Source of the DNA: JANQOH01 sp965243325
GTDB taxonomy: Bacteria > Pseudomonadota > Alphaproteobacteria > UBA7887
NCBI GenBank assembly: GCA_965243325.1
Contig: CBDEUQ010000003.1
Location: 3,100,001-3,164,000, forward strand
Direction of reading: 5' to 3'
Length of the DNA: 64,000 bases
The position numbers were made by a program, and so were the translations under genes. Shown piece by piece: positions 17,104-28,771 of this stretch. The notes below the pieces were generated by a model. That model was not told the DNA's origin, made no database searches, and saw only the letters and a program-made list of their open reading frames with translations. Position 1 is the first letter of the stretch. Every line of letters begins with the position of its first letter.

Positions 17104-17514
17104 TCATTCGCCGTACCCGCGCTCGATTTCGACGCCTACGGAGGTCGCGCCGTCGTAGACGTCCGGCTTGTCGACCCGGACCCGCGCGTGGCGGACCCGG
17201 CGGTCGGCAAGGCACAGCGCGGCGATACGTTCCGCCAGGGTTTCGACGAGGTTGACGTGCTCCTTGTCGGCCAGCCGCCGGATTTCGTCGACCGTGTTCT
17301 CGTAGGATACGACGGAAGAGATGCGATCGAGATGCGCGGCGTCCGGTTCGGCGATCGTAAGCTCCACGTTGACGACGACACGCTGCCGCCGGCCGCGCTC
17401 GTGCGGATGCACGCCGATCGCGCACGCCAGCTCGAGGTTGCGAACGAAGAGCGTGCGCCGCACGGTTTCGGCGCGCGGATTGCGGTGTGCCGGCGGCTTC
17501 GGCGGCGGCGTCAT
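17104..17514 (-). CDS. folB: dihydroneopterin aldolase family protein FolB
   Basis: A 136-residue protein of the FolB/FolX tunnelling fold, expected to convert dihydroneopterin to 6-hydroxymethyl-dihydropterin in folate synthesis. Visible are LFVRNLELACAIGVHPHER, QRVVVNVELTI, SYENTVDEIRRLAD and the catalytic-region sequence NLVETLAERIAALCL with its Glu, and then VRVDKPDVYDGA. The ATG at 17514 overlaps the stop of the upstream SDR gene (ATGA); an extended basic N-terminus precedes the conserved start. The partner SDR resembles pteridine reductases, which supports a pterin role. Confidence 0.88.
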   Translation of the reverse strand: MTPPPKPPAHRNPRAETVRRTLFVRNLELACAIGVHPHERGRRQRVVVNVELTIAEPDAAHLDRISSVVSYENTVDEIRRLADKEHVNLVETLAERIAALCLADRRVRHARVRVDKPDVYDGATSVGVEIERGYGE

Positions 17515-18277
17515 TCGTCCGGGTCGTCCGCGGGATCGACATGCTGCCAGCCGAGGTGCTGGCCGCCGTCGGGGGCGATCATCTGCCCCGTCATCGAGGG
17601 CGTCCCCAGAACGAAGCGGACCGCGGCCGCAATGTCGGCGACCGCGACGGGTCCGCCGAGCGGAATGCGGCGAGCCTGAGCGCGGAACTGCGTCACCGAC
17701 TGCCGCGGGCTGGGCAGGGTCGGCCCCGGGCCGATGGCGTTGACGCGGATACGGGGCGCCAGCGCCAGCGCCAGGGTTTGGGTGAGCGTCCACAACCCCG
17801 CCTTGCTGAGGGTGTAGGACACGAAATGCGGCGTGAGGTTCCATACACGCTGGTCCGTCAGGTTGACGATATTGCCCTCGCCCTCGGGGGGGAGAGCCGC
17901 GGCCAGCGCCTGGCTCAGCACGAACGGCGCGCGCAGGTTGACGGCCATGTGCCGCCGCCAGCTCTCCGCGCTGACGGTGTCCACCTCGTCGCGCTCGAAG
18001 ATCGAGGCGTTGTTGACGAGGAGGGTCACCGGACCGAGTGCGGCAGCGGCGGCGGGAACGAGACCGCGGGCTTCCGCCTCGTCGGCGAGATCGGCGCGGA
18101 GAGCGGTCGCCGCGCCGCCGTCGCCGACGATCCGCGTCACCAGACCGGCCGCCGCGGAAACCGATTCCCGGTAGTGCACGGCGACCGCGTAGTCCGGCGC
18201 CAGGGCCAGTGCGATCGATCGTCCGATACGGTTCGCCGCGCCGGTGACCAGTGCCGTGCCGCGCGCGCCCTCGGCGG

Positions 18278-18281
<4 letters not shown>
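17511..18281 (-). CDS. SDR oxidoreductase, pteridine reductase/FolM-like
   Basis: A 256-residue short-chain dehydrogenase. The cofactor loop is TGAANRIG (13-20), with the Arg-Ile-Gly variant typical of pteridine reductases. The NNASIFERD segment follows at 90-98. Catalytic Tyr156 and Lys160 are in YTLSK, and the C-terminus carries PDGGQHLGW, a FolM/PTR1-like feature. By family it should reduce dihydrobiopterin or dihydrofolate with NADPH; substrate is inferred from motif and from coupling to folB (ATGA overlap). It also overlaps uvrB upstream by four bases, so all three are one transcript. It could be an ordinary SDR, but the combination favours pterin reduction. Confidence 0.82.
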
Positions 18282-20356
<2,075 letters not shown>

Positions 20357-20475
20357 GGCGCAACTATCCGCGAGCCGGCACGGCGATGCAACGCCGCGGG
20401 CGTGCGTAGGAAACGCATGAACGGCCGCGGCGGATCGGCGTACACTGGCCGTGTGTCCACGATCGGAGATTGCGC

Positions 20476-21600
20476 ATGAGCCCCGTCCCAACCCTCCCGC
20501 GCCTCGCCGGCGCCGCCGTCGCGCTTGCCCTCGCCGCCGCACCGGCAGCGGCGCAGGATCTCCCTCTCGACCGGCTCGAACTGCCGCCCGGCTTCGCCAT
20601 CGACATCTACGCCGGGGACGTGCCCAACGCGCGCGCCATGGCGCTGGGCGACAACGGCACCCTGTTCGTCGGGTCGCGCCGCGCCGGCAACGTCTATGCC
20701 CTCGTCGACCGCGACGGCGACCAACGCGCGGACGAGCGTTTCCTCGTCGATTCCGGCCTGCAGCTGCCGAGCGGCGTCGCCTTTCGCGACGGCGCGCTCT
20801 ATGTCGGCGCGGTCAGCCGCATCCTGCGTTACGACGGGCTGGAAAGCCGGCTCGACGATCCGCCGGACCCGGCGGTGGTGACCGACACTCTGCCCACGGA
20901 CACGCACCACGGCTGGAAGTATCTCGCCTTCGGACCGGACGGAAAGCTCTACGTCCCCGTCGGCGCGCCGTGCAACGTCTGCGAATCACCGGAACCTTAC
21001 GCCACGATCCTGCGCATGGATGCGGACGGCGGCAACCGCGAGGTCTACGCCCGCGGCGTGCGGAACTCGGTGGGCTTCGCGTTCCACCCGGACACGGGCG
21101 AGCTCTGGTTCACCGACAACGGCCGCGATCACCTCGGCGACAACGCGCCGCCCTGCGAGCTCAACCGTGCGGCGTCCGCGGATCTGCATTTCGGCTATCC
21201 CTACTGCCACGCGGGCCTCATCGAGGATCCGACGTTCGGCCGCGTGCGCGGCTGCGAGGGGTTCACGCCGCCGGCGCAGCCGCTCGGGCCGCACGTCGCG
21301 CCGCTCGGCATGGCGTTCTACGACGGCGCGATGTTCCCTGACGACTACCGCGGCGACATCTTCATCGCCGAGCACGGGTCGTGGAACCGCAGTCGCAGGA
21401 TCGGCTATCGCGTCACCCGCGTCGCGCTCGACGACGCCGGCAACGCGATCGACTACCGACCCTTCGTTTCGGGCTGGCTGCAGGGCCAGCAATACTGGGG
21501 CCGTCCCGCGGACGTGCTCGTCATGCCCGACGGTGCGCTGTTGATCTCCGACGACCAGGCCGGCGCGATCTACCGCGTCGCGCGGGTCGGGACTCCGTAG
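20476..21600 (+). CDS. PQQ-dependent sugar (sorbosone-type) dehydrogenase, secreted
   Basis: A 374-residue periplasmic beta-propeller oxidoreductase. A clear signal peptide (about residues 1-28, ending APAAA before QDLPLD) precedes the domain. Repeated blade motifs such as GLQLPSGVAFRDGALYVG, THHGWKYLAFGPDGKLYV, the metal- and cofactor-region GVRNSVGFAFHP and WFTDNGRDHLGD match the GDH-B/sorbosone dehydrogenase family, which uses PQQ and calcium to oxidise sugars. The ATG at 20476 has GGAG seven bases upstream. Several Cys residues (PCNVCES, PPCEL, YCHAG, GCEGF) suggest disulfides. The ThDP enzyme follows 9 bp later, suggesting one transcript although a link is not obvious. The real substrate is unknown. 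Confidence 0.85.
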   Translation: MSPVPTLPRLAGAAVALALAAAPAAAQDLPLDRLELPPGFAIDIYAGDVPNARAMALGDNGTLFVGSRRAGNVYALVDRDGDQRADERFLVDSGLQLPSGVAFRDGALYVGAVSRILRYDGLESRLDDPPDPAVVTDTLPTDTHHGWKYLAFGPDGKLYVPVGAPCNVCESPEPYATILRMDADGGNREVYARGVRNSVGFAFHPDTGELWFTDNGRDHLGDNAPPCELNRAASADLHFGYPYCHAGLIEDPTFGRVRGCEGFTPPAQPLGPHVAPLGMAFYDGAMFPDDYRGDIFIAEHGSWNRSRRIGYRVTRVALDDAGNAIDYRPFVSGWLQGQQYWGRPADVLVMPDGALLISDDQAGAIYRVARVGTP

Positions 21601-21609
21601 GGGCGCGGC

Positions 21610-23202
21610 GTGTCCGAAGCCGGGGCGACGGTCGCCGCGACCGTGGCCGACGTTCTCGTCGAGCACCGGGTCGAACGCGTGTTCGGCGTTCCCGGCGGCG
21701 GTTCGAACCTCGAGATCATCGACGCCTGCGCGGAGCGCGGCATCGACTACTTGCTGGCCCACACCGAGACCGCCGCCGCGATCATGGCCGCGGTTACGGG
21801 CGAACTCACGGGGACGCCCGGCGTCGTCGCCACGGCCCTCGGACCGGGCGCGGCCGCCGCAGCCAACGGCGTCGCCTACGCGGCGCTCGACCGCGCACCG
21901 TTGCTGGTGCTGACCGACGCCTACCACCCCGGCAACCACGACGTCATCACGCATCAGAAGCTGGACCACGGCGCGCTGTTCGCGCCGCTCACCAAGGCGG
22001 GCGGGCGGGCGGAGGCAGGGAACTGCGGCGCGCTCCTGCGCGGCCTGCTGCGGACCGCGCTGACGCCGCCGTTCGGCCCGGTGCACTGCGATCTGTCGTC
22101 GATCGATGCCGCCATGCCGGCGGATGCCGCCGACGCGCAGCCGGCGGACGCTTCCGCGGCGGGCAACGGCGGCGACATCGACGCGGCACGCGCGTTGCTC
22201 GCGCGGTCGCGGCGCCCCGCGATCGTCGCCGGGGTTCAGGCGCGTTCGGAAGCGGCGGCGGCGGCACTGGCCGGACTGGCCGAGGCGCTCGCCTGCCCCG
22301 TGCTCACCACCTACAAGGCGAAGGGCGTCTATCCCGACGGCGGCGCGCGGCACGCGGGACTGTTCACCGGAGGCCGGACCGAGGCGCCGTGGCTCGCCGA
22401 TTGCGACCTGCTGATCCTGTACGGCGTGGACCCGGTGGAGTTCGTCGCATCGCCCTGGCCCTACGCCATGCCGGCCCTGGAAATCGTGTCGGCGGCAGTC
22501 CGCCCGCACTATGCCGACGTCGCCGTTTCGCTTTGCGGCGACGTGGCGGCGCTGGCGCAGCGGCTCGAAAGCGCCGCGCGGCCGGCCAACTGGCCCGCGG
22601 ACCCGCGGCCGGCGGCGCTCCCTGAACCCGGCGGAGGCGGGCTGGCGCCTCAGGCGCTGGCCCGGGCCGCGGCGGCGGCGCTGCCCGATGCCCGCGCGAC
22701 GGTGGATGCGGGCGCCCACATGCTGCCGCCCATGAGCCTGTGGCCGGCGCGGCACCCGTTCGACGTGCAGATCTCGAATGGCCTGTCGACGATGGGGTTC
22801 GCCCTGCCTGCGGCGATCGCCACGGCACTCGCCGAGCCGGAACGGCGCATCGTGGCGTTCACCGGCGACGGCGGGCTCGCGATGTGTCTCGGCGAACTGG
22901 CGACGGCGGCGCGGCACGCGCTGCCGATCACCGTCGTCGTCTTCAACGACGCACGTCTGGCGCTGATCGACGCGAAGCAGGAACAGCGTGGCTTCGCGCC
23001 GCGCGGGATGCGCTACCCGGCGCTCGACTTCGCGGCCGCCGCCGAGGGCCTCGGCTGCCGGGCCGTTCGGGTTCGCGAGGCGAACGGTCTCGACTCGGCG
23101 TTCGCCGCAGCGGCCGGCGACGGCCCGGCGGTTATCGACGCCACGGTGGACCCGTCGGGCTACCGCGCGATGTTCGAGGCGATCCGCGGCGCGCCGAAGT
23201 GA
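21610..23202 (+). CDS. thiamine diphosphate-dependent enzyme, acetolactate synthase-like
   Basis: A 530-residue ThDP enzyme starting at a GTG. The N-terminal Pyr domain contains the catalytic Glu in LAHTETAAAIMA. The central domain is degenerate in FAD-binding features. The C-terminal PP domain has the ThDP motif GDGGLAMCLGELATA followed by VVVFNDARLALID, with Asn-Asp where the classic motif has Asn-Asn. By family it could be an acetolactate synthase-like, benzoylformate decarboxylase-like or sulfopyruvate-type enzyme; no small regulatory subunit gene lies next to it, so a role in branched-chain amino acid synthesis is doubtful. It follows the sugar dehydrogenase by 9 bp. Confidence 0.85.
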   Translation: MSEAGATVAATVADVLVEHRVERVFGVPGGGSNLEIIDACAERGIDYLLAHTETAAAIMAAVTGELTGTPGVVATALGPGAAAAANGVAYAALDRAPLLVLTDAYHPGNHDVITHQKLDHGALFAPLTKAGGRAEAGNCGALLRGLLRTALTPPFGPVHCDLSSIDAAMPADAADAQPADASAAGNGGDIDAARALLARSRRPAIVAGVQARSEAAAAALAGLAEALACPVLTTYKAKGVYPDGGARHAGLFTGGRTEAPWLADCDLLILYGVDPVEFVASPWPYAMPALEIVSAAVRPHYADVAVSLCGDVAALAQRLESAARPANWPADPRPAALPEPGGGGLAPQALARAAAAALPDARATVDAGAHMLPPMSLWPARHPFDVQISNGLSTMGFALPAAIATALAEPERRIVAFTGDGGLAMCLGELATAARHALPITVVVFNDARLALIDAKQEQRGFAPRGMRYPALDFAAAAEGLGCRAVRVREANGLDSAFAAAAGDGPAVIDATVDPSGYRAMFEAIRGAPK

Positions 23203-23325
23203 AAGGCGGCGTGAGCGCGCCGGCGCGTTCGGGCCGGCGATCCGGAAGCGTATCTACACCGCGAACGCGCCCGAGAGCCTGGGTGACTTGGGAAGCGAAT
23301 GCGCCAGACGATTGGAGAGGGCCTA

Positions 23326-26300
23326 GTGAATAAAATCGCAACTTCCGCCGTTCGGCCGGCCATCGGCGATGCAGATCGTCCGGACGTCCCGCGGCGCGTG
23401 GGCGGCGGACTTCCATTCGGGATCGCCGTCATTGTCCTCGCCATCGTGCTCGGCGGCTCGGACGCGGCGCGGGCGGCGAACGAATGCGGCCGGCCCGAAG
23501 CCGGGACGCCGATCGTCTGCTCGCCCTCGAACTACGATGCGGCGACGGACGGCAACATCGTGTACCGCCCCGGCGAGGCGAGCGGGGGCGATTTCACGAT
23601 CCGGCTCAGCGACGGCCTCTGGATACGCTACGACCGCCACGACCCCGGCGACGACCAACTGATTTTCCCCGGCGAAGAAGACCCCCTCTTCACCGCCGTC
23701 AGGATCGAGACGGATGCGGACGATGGGGGTGACATCTCGCTCTTCTCTTCCGCCGACGTGACCTCGAACGCGAGAGGGATCTCGATCGGCCACTACGGGA
23801 AGTCGGGCGCGATGCGCATGGAAATTGCCGGCGGCGTCTTTTCGATCACGAGCGATTGGGAGCGCGCCTACGCCATCCACAGCTATCGTGGCGACGAATT
23901 CGATACGAACGACGAGTTCAGCGGCAACCACGATCTCATCGTCCGCAACGCGGTCATCGATTTGGACGGAGCGCCGGTCGGCATCCTCGGATCCCATTCC
24001 GCCAAGGGAGCCCTGAATGTTGCCGTGCAGGACACCGACATCGAGATCGACGCCGAGTCGGCCACAGGCGTCTTCGGCAGCCATAGTGACACCGGAGACC
24101 TCAACGTCGATGTCCAAAATTCCAAATTAGATCTTGGCGGCTTAGGTCGGCTTGACGGGATTTACAGCTACCATCTTGGCAGCGGTAGTCACAACATCGC
24201 CGTGCGGAACACCGACATCAAGATCGACGGCGAGTTGGCCACGGGCGTCTTGGGCATCCATCGTGGCACCGGAGACCTCAACGTCGATGTCCAAAATGCC
24301 GAATTAGATATTGGCGGCTTAGCTCAGCTTGACGGGATTTACAGCTACCATCTTGGCAACGGTAGTAACAACATTGCCCTGCGGAACACCGACATCAGGA
24401 TTCACGCCGAGTTGGGCTCGGGCGTCTTCGGCGCCCATCGTGACACCGGGGACCTCAACATCGATGTCCGGAATGCCGAGATCGACATCAGCGGCGCAGG
24501 TGATCTTGACGGAGTTTATGGCCTTCATCTTGGCAGCGGCAATGCCAACGTAGCCGTGCGGAACAGCATCATCAATATCCAGACCGAGGAAGCGGCAGGT
24601 TCAAACGGTATCTCCACTGTCTATGCGAGGGGGAAAGGTGGTGATCTCTTTTTTGACGTCCGAGACGTCGACATCGATATGTCCAACGTCCACGGCATCT
24701 ACAGCATGGACGGCAATGAGGACGGAGGGAGACACCTTGATGGAATTTGGGCCGGATACTGGGGTGAAGAGGGTGACATTCACGTCGATGTGAGACGCGC
24801 CGATATCGTGACGAAGGGCGCGGATTCCGGCGGGATGTCTTTCATTCACGACAGAACGGGCGACATCGACATCGCGGCGCGCAACGTCGACATCGAGGTG
24901 GAAGGCGACCGCTCCGTGGGCATTGGCGGCGGCCAGCGCTACGCGGGCACGGGCGACATCGCCATCGACGTCCGCGATTCGACGATCGCGGCTATGGGAG
25001 AGAGCGTCGCCGGCATTCGGGCCTTCAATTTCACCGGCGAAGGCAGTATCGGCATTCGCGTCGACGGCGGAACGATTACGGCGGAGGGCGTGGGCAGTTC
25101 CGGCATTCTGGTCGGCCTCACCGGGCGGATTTTCGGCCAGCGGACGGGGCCCATCAAGGCTCCCGCCGGCGAAACCGTCGAGCTCGACCGTGGCGAGCCG
25201 GACGGGGATTCGGGCGGGGACTCGGCCGCGGGCGGCTATCGCCCACAGGATGTTTTCGTCAACGGGCGCGTGTGGGGCGGCACGGGTGTGGGCGCCGGCG
25301 TCCGGCTTTACGGCGGCGGTCGGGTCGAGATCGGCCCCCGGGGCAGCGTCGGCGCGGACTCGGGCGTCGCCGTCCGGGCCGAGGCAGACGGGGCCGCGTT
25401 GCACGTCGATGCGCAGTTGGACGCCCGCCCGGTGAGCGATGCGATCGCCGGCGAGATCAGGAACGACGACGGCCGGACCACCGTCGTGATCAATGGCGTG
25501 GTCCTGCACGACGGCGCCACAGGTGCGACGGGGTTGCGGGCACCGAACGGCGCCCGCGACGTATCCCTTGCCGCCTCGGAGACCGTCGCGGGACGAGCGT
25601 TCATGCCGGCGGACTTCATGACCTCCTATGCGCCGCGCGCGGCGGTCTACGAGGCGCTGCCGGGGTTCATGCTGCGGCTGGACGACCGGGGGACGGCTGG
25701 CGAGCGGCTGCGCCGCCCGGGCTCCCCCGCCTGGGTCCGGCTCTCGGGCGGACGGGGCTCCTTTTCGTCGACCCGCGCGAGCGTCGGGGCCGCGTACGAC
25801 TTCGACCGCTTCGCCATCGAGGCCGGGGCGGATGCGGCCCTGTCGCCGTCCGGAGCGCTGACCGGTTCGGCCTCGCTGCGCCGCGTGCGGGGTTCGGCGG
25901 ACGTGTCCGCGCCGACGGGGGGCGGAAGGATCGAGGCCGAGGGCGTCGGCGTGTCGGTCGGGCTTTCGTGGAGAAACGCCGGCGGCTTCCATCTGGCCGG
26001 CCGCGCCTCGGTGACGCGCTACGAGGCGGACCTTCGCGCGGACGGCCGGGGCCGGCTGGTGCCCGACACGCGGGCGACGGTGCGCTCGCTCGGCGTCGAG
26101 GCGGGCCGGCGTTTCTCGCTCGCCGAAAATCTGTCCTTGATGCCGCAGGCATGGTTGACGCGCTCGGACGTTTCGATGGAGGGCTTCCGGGATGCGGTGG
26201 GGTCGCGGGTCTCACTCCGGAACGCTGCGCGGTCCATCGTCGGTTTCGGCGTCGTTACGGAGTCCGCCCATTCCTGGGATGACAGCGACCGGAAGCTTGT

Positions 26301-26529
26301 CTTGCGCGGACGTCTGGGTTTGGAGCGGGTACTGGGGGATGCAGAGACGGTGGCGGATGTCTCGGGCGAGCATCTCGGCTCGCAAGCCGCCCGGACCCGG
26401 GGAGTGTTGGGTCTGGGAGCGGCATACCGCTGGAGCCAGTTGTCGCTGGGCGGAGAGGTTTCCGCATCCGGCCTGGGTTCGGACGACAGCGACTACACTG
26501 CGGGCCTTCGCCTCGGAATGAGATTCTGA
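23326..26529 (+). CDS. large autotransporter (type V secretion) with repeat-rich beta-helix passenger
   Basis: The 1067-residue product has a long N-terminal region and signal segment (hydrophobic GIAVIVLAIVLGG, likely cleavage after DAARA near residue 50), then a Cys-pair start (NECG...IVCSPSNY). A passenger of about 700 residues is built from short beta-helix-like units rich in D, G, N and I. The C-terminal domain of about 270 residues starts near AWVRLSGGRGSF and ends LRLGMRF, with the terminal Phe typical of outer-membrane barrels. I choose the GTG at 23326 because GGAGAGG lies six bases upstream; an ATG at 23299 is possible. The passenger contains tandem 59-residue repeats. The role may be adhesion or surface display; no protease or lipase motif was seen. 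Confidence 0.85.
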   Translation: MNKIATSAVRPAIGDADRPDVPRRVGGGLPFGIAVIVLAIVLGGSDAARAANECGRPEAGTPIVCSPSNYDAATDGNIVYRPGEASGGDFTIRLSDGLWIRYDRHDPGDDQLIFPGEEDPLFTAVRIETDADDGGDISLFSSADVTSNARGISIGHYGKSGAMRMEIAGGVFSITSDWERAYAIHSYRGDEFDTNDEFSGNHDLIVRNAVIDLDGAPVGILGSHSAKGALNVAVQDTDIEIDAESATGVFGSHSDTGDLNVDVQNSKLDLGGLGRLDGIYSYHLGSGSHNIAVRNTDIKIDGELATGVLGIHRGTGDLNVDVQNAELDIGGLAQLDGIYSYHLGNGSNNIALRNTDIRIHAELGSGVFGAHRDTGDLNIDVRNAEIDISGAGDLDGVYGLHLGSGNANVAVRNSIINIQTEEAAGSNGISTVYARGKGGDLFFDVRDVDIDMSNVHGIYSMDGNEDGGRHLDGIWAGYWGEEGDIHVDVRRADIVTKGADSGGMSFIHDRTGDIDIAARNVDIEVEGDRSVGIGGGQRYAGTGDIAIDVRDSTIAAMGESVAGIRAFNFTGEGSIGIRVDGGTITAEGVGSSGILVGLTGRIFGQRTGPIKAPAGETVELDRGEPDGDSGGDSAAGGYRPQDVFVNGRVWGGTGVGAGVRLYGGGRVEIGPRGSVGADSGVAVRAEADGAALHVDAQLDARPVSDAIAGEIRNDDGRTTVVINGVVLHDGATGATGLRAPNGARDVSLAASETVAGRAFMPADFMTSYAPRAAVYEALPGFMLRLDDRGTAGERLRRPGSPAWVRLSGGRGSFSSTRASVGAAYDFDRFAIEAGADAALSPSGALTGSASLRRVRGSADVSAPTGGGRIEAEGVGVSVGLSWRNAGGFHLAGRASVTRYEADLRADGRGRLVPDTRATVRSLGVEAGRRFSLAENLSLMPQAWLTRSDVSMEGFRDAVGSRVSLRNAARSIVGFGVVTESAHSWDDSDRKLVLRGRLGLERVLGDAETVADVSGEHLGSQAARTRGVLGLGAAYRWSQLSLGGEVSASGLGSDDSDYTAGLRLGMRF
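24031..24561 (+). repeat. tandem 177-bp (59-residue) repeats inside the autotransporter passenger
   Basis: Three clear copies start at 24031, 24208 and 24385, with spacing of exactly 177 bp, and a diverged fourth begins at 24562. Each encodes the pattern N-T-D-I-x-I, then GVxGxHxxTGDLNVDVQN, then LDGIYSYHLGxG. Copies 1 and 2 are the closest at DNA level, including a shared AT-rich stretch (around 24112-24144 and 24289-24321) that stands out from the GC-rich surroundings. This implies recent duplication. A weaker unit precedes 24031. Confidence 0.85.
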
Positions 26530-26663
26530 CCGCCTGAACCCGAAGCGCGCGGCAGAGGTCCCCGCGTCCGGGGCGAAGGAAGACTGCCGCGAGGTAGCCG
26601 CCGTGCGATCGACCGGCGATCCGGGCGCGCTGTATGGCGCGCGGTTCGCTTGTCCGGCTCCGT

Positions 26664-27599
26664 TCAGGCGGCGGCCTTGTTCAGGCCGGCGACCGCGGGC
26701 AACACCTCGTCGATCAGGCGCGCGGTCTGGGCGGTCATCTCGTCGTCGCCGGCGCCGATCGGGCGCAGGATGAACTTCGACACGCCGGCGGCGACGTAGG
26801 CCTCGATCCGTCGCACGATGTCGTCGGAGCCGCCGCAGACGATGGCGCGCGCCGGATCGCGGCCGAGGCGTTCGCGGTACGCCGCCGCGCTTCGCGCCAC
26901 CGGCTCGTCGTCCCACGTGCCGTAGCGGAACGCGAACGCCGCGCCGTAGTGGTCGTCGGGAACGCGCCGCCCGGCGTCGGCGGCGGCGCGCTTGATCGCC
27001 GCGATCACGGCCGCGGTCTCGTCGGGAGTCTCGAACGCGCCCTGCCAGCCCGTGCCGAAGCGCCCGGTGCGCCGGATCGCCGCCTCGCTCGAACCGCCGA
27101 GCCACAGGGGCAGCGTCTTCTGCACGGGCCGCGGTGAAATCGATGCGCCGCGGTAGCGGTAGAACTCGCCCTCGAAATCGACCGACTCCTCGGACCACAG
27201 CCGGCGGATGATCTCGAGGCCCTCGTTCGTGCGCTTGCCGCGCGCCTTCGTGTCGCGGCTCGTCGCCTTCCACTCCGGCGCGCGCGCCGTGCCGATGCCG
27301 AACGCGGGCAGCATGCGGCCGGCGCTCAGCACGTCGATCGTCGCGCACTGCTTGGCCAGCAGCAACGGGTCGCGCAGCGCCACCGAAGCCACGTTCATGC
27401 CGAACTTGAGCCGCCGCGTCGCCCCGGCCAGGGCGGCCAGCGCCGTCATGCACTCGAGAATCGGATGGCGCGACACGAGGCGGTCGGTCTGCCACAGCGA
27501 GTCGACCCCGCCGTCCTCGCATTGCGCCACCCAGCGCCAGTACGCCGCCGCGCCGCTGAACGGAAAGTCGGCCAGCCCCAGCCCCACCGCGATCGACAC
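26664..27599 (-). CDS. LLM-class flavin-dependent oxidoreductase
   Basis: A 311-residue luciferase-like monooxygenase (F420- or FMN-dependent TIM barrel). Typical features are the early barrel strand IAVGLGLADFPFSG, the mid segment TRRLKFGMNVASVALRDPLLLAKQ with DVLSAGRMLPAFGIG, RTNEGLEIIRRLWSEE and PLWLGGSS. The GTG start at 27599 has GGGAGAG about six bases upstream; the longer open frame above it is arginine-rich and unlike the family. It is divergent from a second, different LLM enzyme 107 bp away. Substrate and flavin or deazaflavin preference cannot be decided from sequence. Its 3' end faces the autotransporter. Confidence 0.85.
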   Translation of the reverse strand: MSIAVGLGLADFPFSGAAAYWRWVAQCEDGGVDSLWQTDRLVSRHPILECMTALAALAGATRRLKFGMNVASVALRDPLLLAKQCATIDVLSAGRMLPAFGIGTARAPEWKATSRDTKARGKRTNEGLEIIRRLWSEESVDFEGEFYRYRGASISPRPVQKTLPLWLGGSSEAAIRRTGRFGTGWQGAFETPDETAAVIAAIKRAAADAGRRVPDDHYGAAFAFRYGTWDDEPVARSAAAYRERLGRDPARAIVCGGSDDIVRRIEAYVAAGVSKFILRPIGAGDDEMTAQTARLIDEVLPAVAGLNKAAA

Positions 27600-27706
27600 G
27601 CGCTCTCTCCCGGATTCGACGCCGCACCGTAAACGGCCGCGGGACCATAGCGCCTTCGCGCGGGTGTATGAAGGCGCAGCGAATTCGCCCGGCGGGGAGA
27701 GCGGAC

Positions 27707-28771
27707 ATGGACATCGGCATCGTACTGGCATCCTCGGGCGCGGCGACCGACACGGTTGCGCGCGCCGAAGAGCTCGGCTTCAGCCACGCATGGTTCTACG
27801 ACACGCAACTTCTGTGCGGCGACGTGTTCGTCGCCATGGCGGCGGCGGCCGCCGCGACCCGGCGCATCCGGCTCGGCACGGGCGTGCTGATCCCCAGCAA
27901 CCGCATCGCCCCGGTGGCCGCGAACGCGCTGGCGACGCTCAACCGCATGGCGCCGGGCCGCATCGACTTCGGCGTCGGCACCGGCTTCACCGGCCGGCGC
28001 ACCATGGGCGTCGGCGCGATGAAGCTCGCCGACATGGAAGCCTACATCGAGACCGTGCGCGGCCTGCTCGCCGGCCGGACGGTGGACTTCGACTTCGAGG
28101 GCGCGCCGCGCCCGGTGCGGTTTCTCAACCCGGAGCTCGGGCTGATCGACATCGAGAGCCCCGTGTCCCTGCACGTTTCCGGCTTCGGGCCGAAAAGCCG
28201 GGCGCTCGCCGCCCGCCTCGGGGCCGACTGGATCAACATCGTGTTTTCCGAGCGGACGGGGCTGAAGGACATGGCGCGCATGCAGCGGGCGTGGACCGAT
28301 GCGGGCAATGCGCCGGACGCGCTCTACGCCACCATGTTCACGCTCGGGCGCGTGCTCGACGACGGCGAGCCCTGCGACAGCCCGGCGGCGATGGCGGAAG
28401 CCGGACCGGCGGCGGCGGTGTTCCTGCACGCCGTCGTCGAGGCCGAGATCGCCTCGGGCTCGCCGCTGCCGCTGCCGCCCGACCAGCGCGCCGCGGTCGA
28501 CGCGTTCCACGAGATCTATCGCGCCTACGAGCCGGCGGAGGCGCGGTATCTCGCGCACCACCGCGGCCACATGATGTTCGTTCGCCCGGAGGAACGGCCG
28601 CTGATCACCGCCGACCTGATCCGCGCCAAGAGCTCGACGGCGCCGCGCGGCGAACTGGTGGAACGCTTCCGCCGGCTGAAGGACTCCGGCTACCGCCAGA
28701 TCGCGGTGCAGCTCATGCCGGGCCGGGAAGCCGCGATCGATGCCTGGGCGTCGGTTCTCAAGCAGGTGTGA
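27707..28771 (+). CDS. LLM-class flavin-dependent oxidoreductase (second, divergent)
   Basis: A 354-residue luciferase-like oxidoreductase. MDIGIVLASSGAATDTVARAEELG begins the barrel, with HAWFYDTQLLCGDVF, TRRIRLGTGVLIPSNR and NALATLNRMAPGRIDFGVGTG as the conserved core. This core resembles methylenetetrahydromethanopterin reductase-type and 5,10-methylene-H4MPT-like LLM proteins more than the neighbour at 26664. The ATG at 27707 is preceded by GGGGAGAGCG; an upstream ATG in frame at 27668 is less well placed. It shares a 107-bp divergent promoter region with the other LLM gene, which suggests joint regulation. Substrate unknown. Confidence 0.85.
   Translation: MDIGIVLASSGAATDTVARAEELGFSHAWFYDTQLLCGDVFVAMAAAAAATRRIRLGTGVLIPSNRIAPVAANALATLNRMAPGRIDFGVGTGFTGRRTMGVGAMKLADMEAYIETVRGLLAGRTVDFDFEGAPRPVRFLNPELGLIDIESPVSLHVSGFGPKSRALAARLGADWINIVFSERTGLKDMARMQRAWTDAGNAPDALYATMFTLGRVLDDGEPCDSPAAMAEAGPAAAVFLHAVVEAEIASGSPLPLPPDQRAAVDAFHEIYRAYEPAEARYLAHHRGHMMFVRPEERPLITADLIRAKSSTAPRGELVERFRRLKDSGYRQIAVQLMPGREAAIDAWASVLKQV

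Noticed and set aside
24031..24738. CRISPR-like array
   Set aside because: The 177-bp periodicity is in frame inside a coding sequence and has no short repeats with unique spacers.
26555..26575. GC hairpin (CCCCG/CGGGG) between the autotransporter and the LLM gene as a terminator
   Set aside because: The stem is only five base pairs and no T-run follows on either strand.
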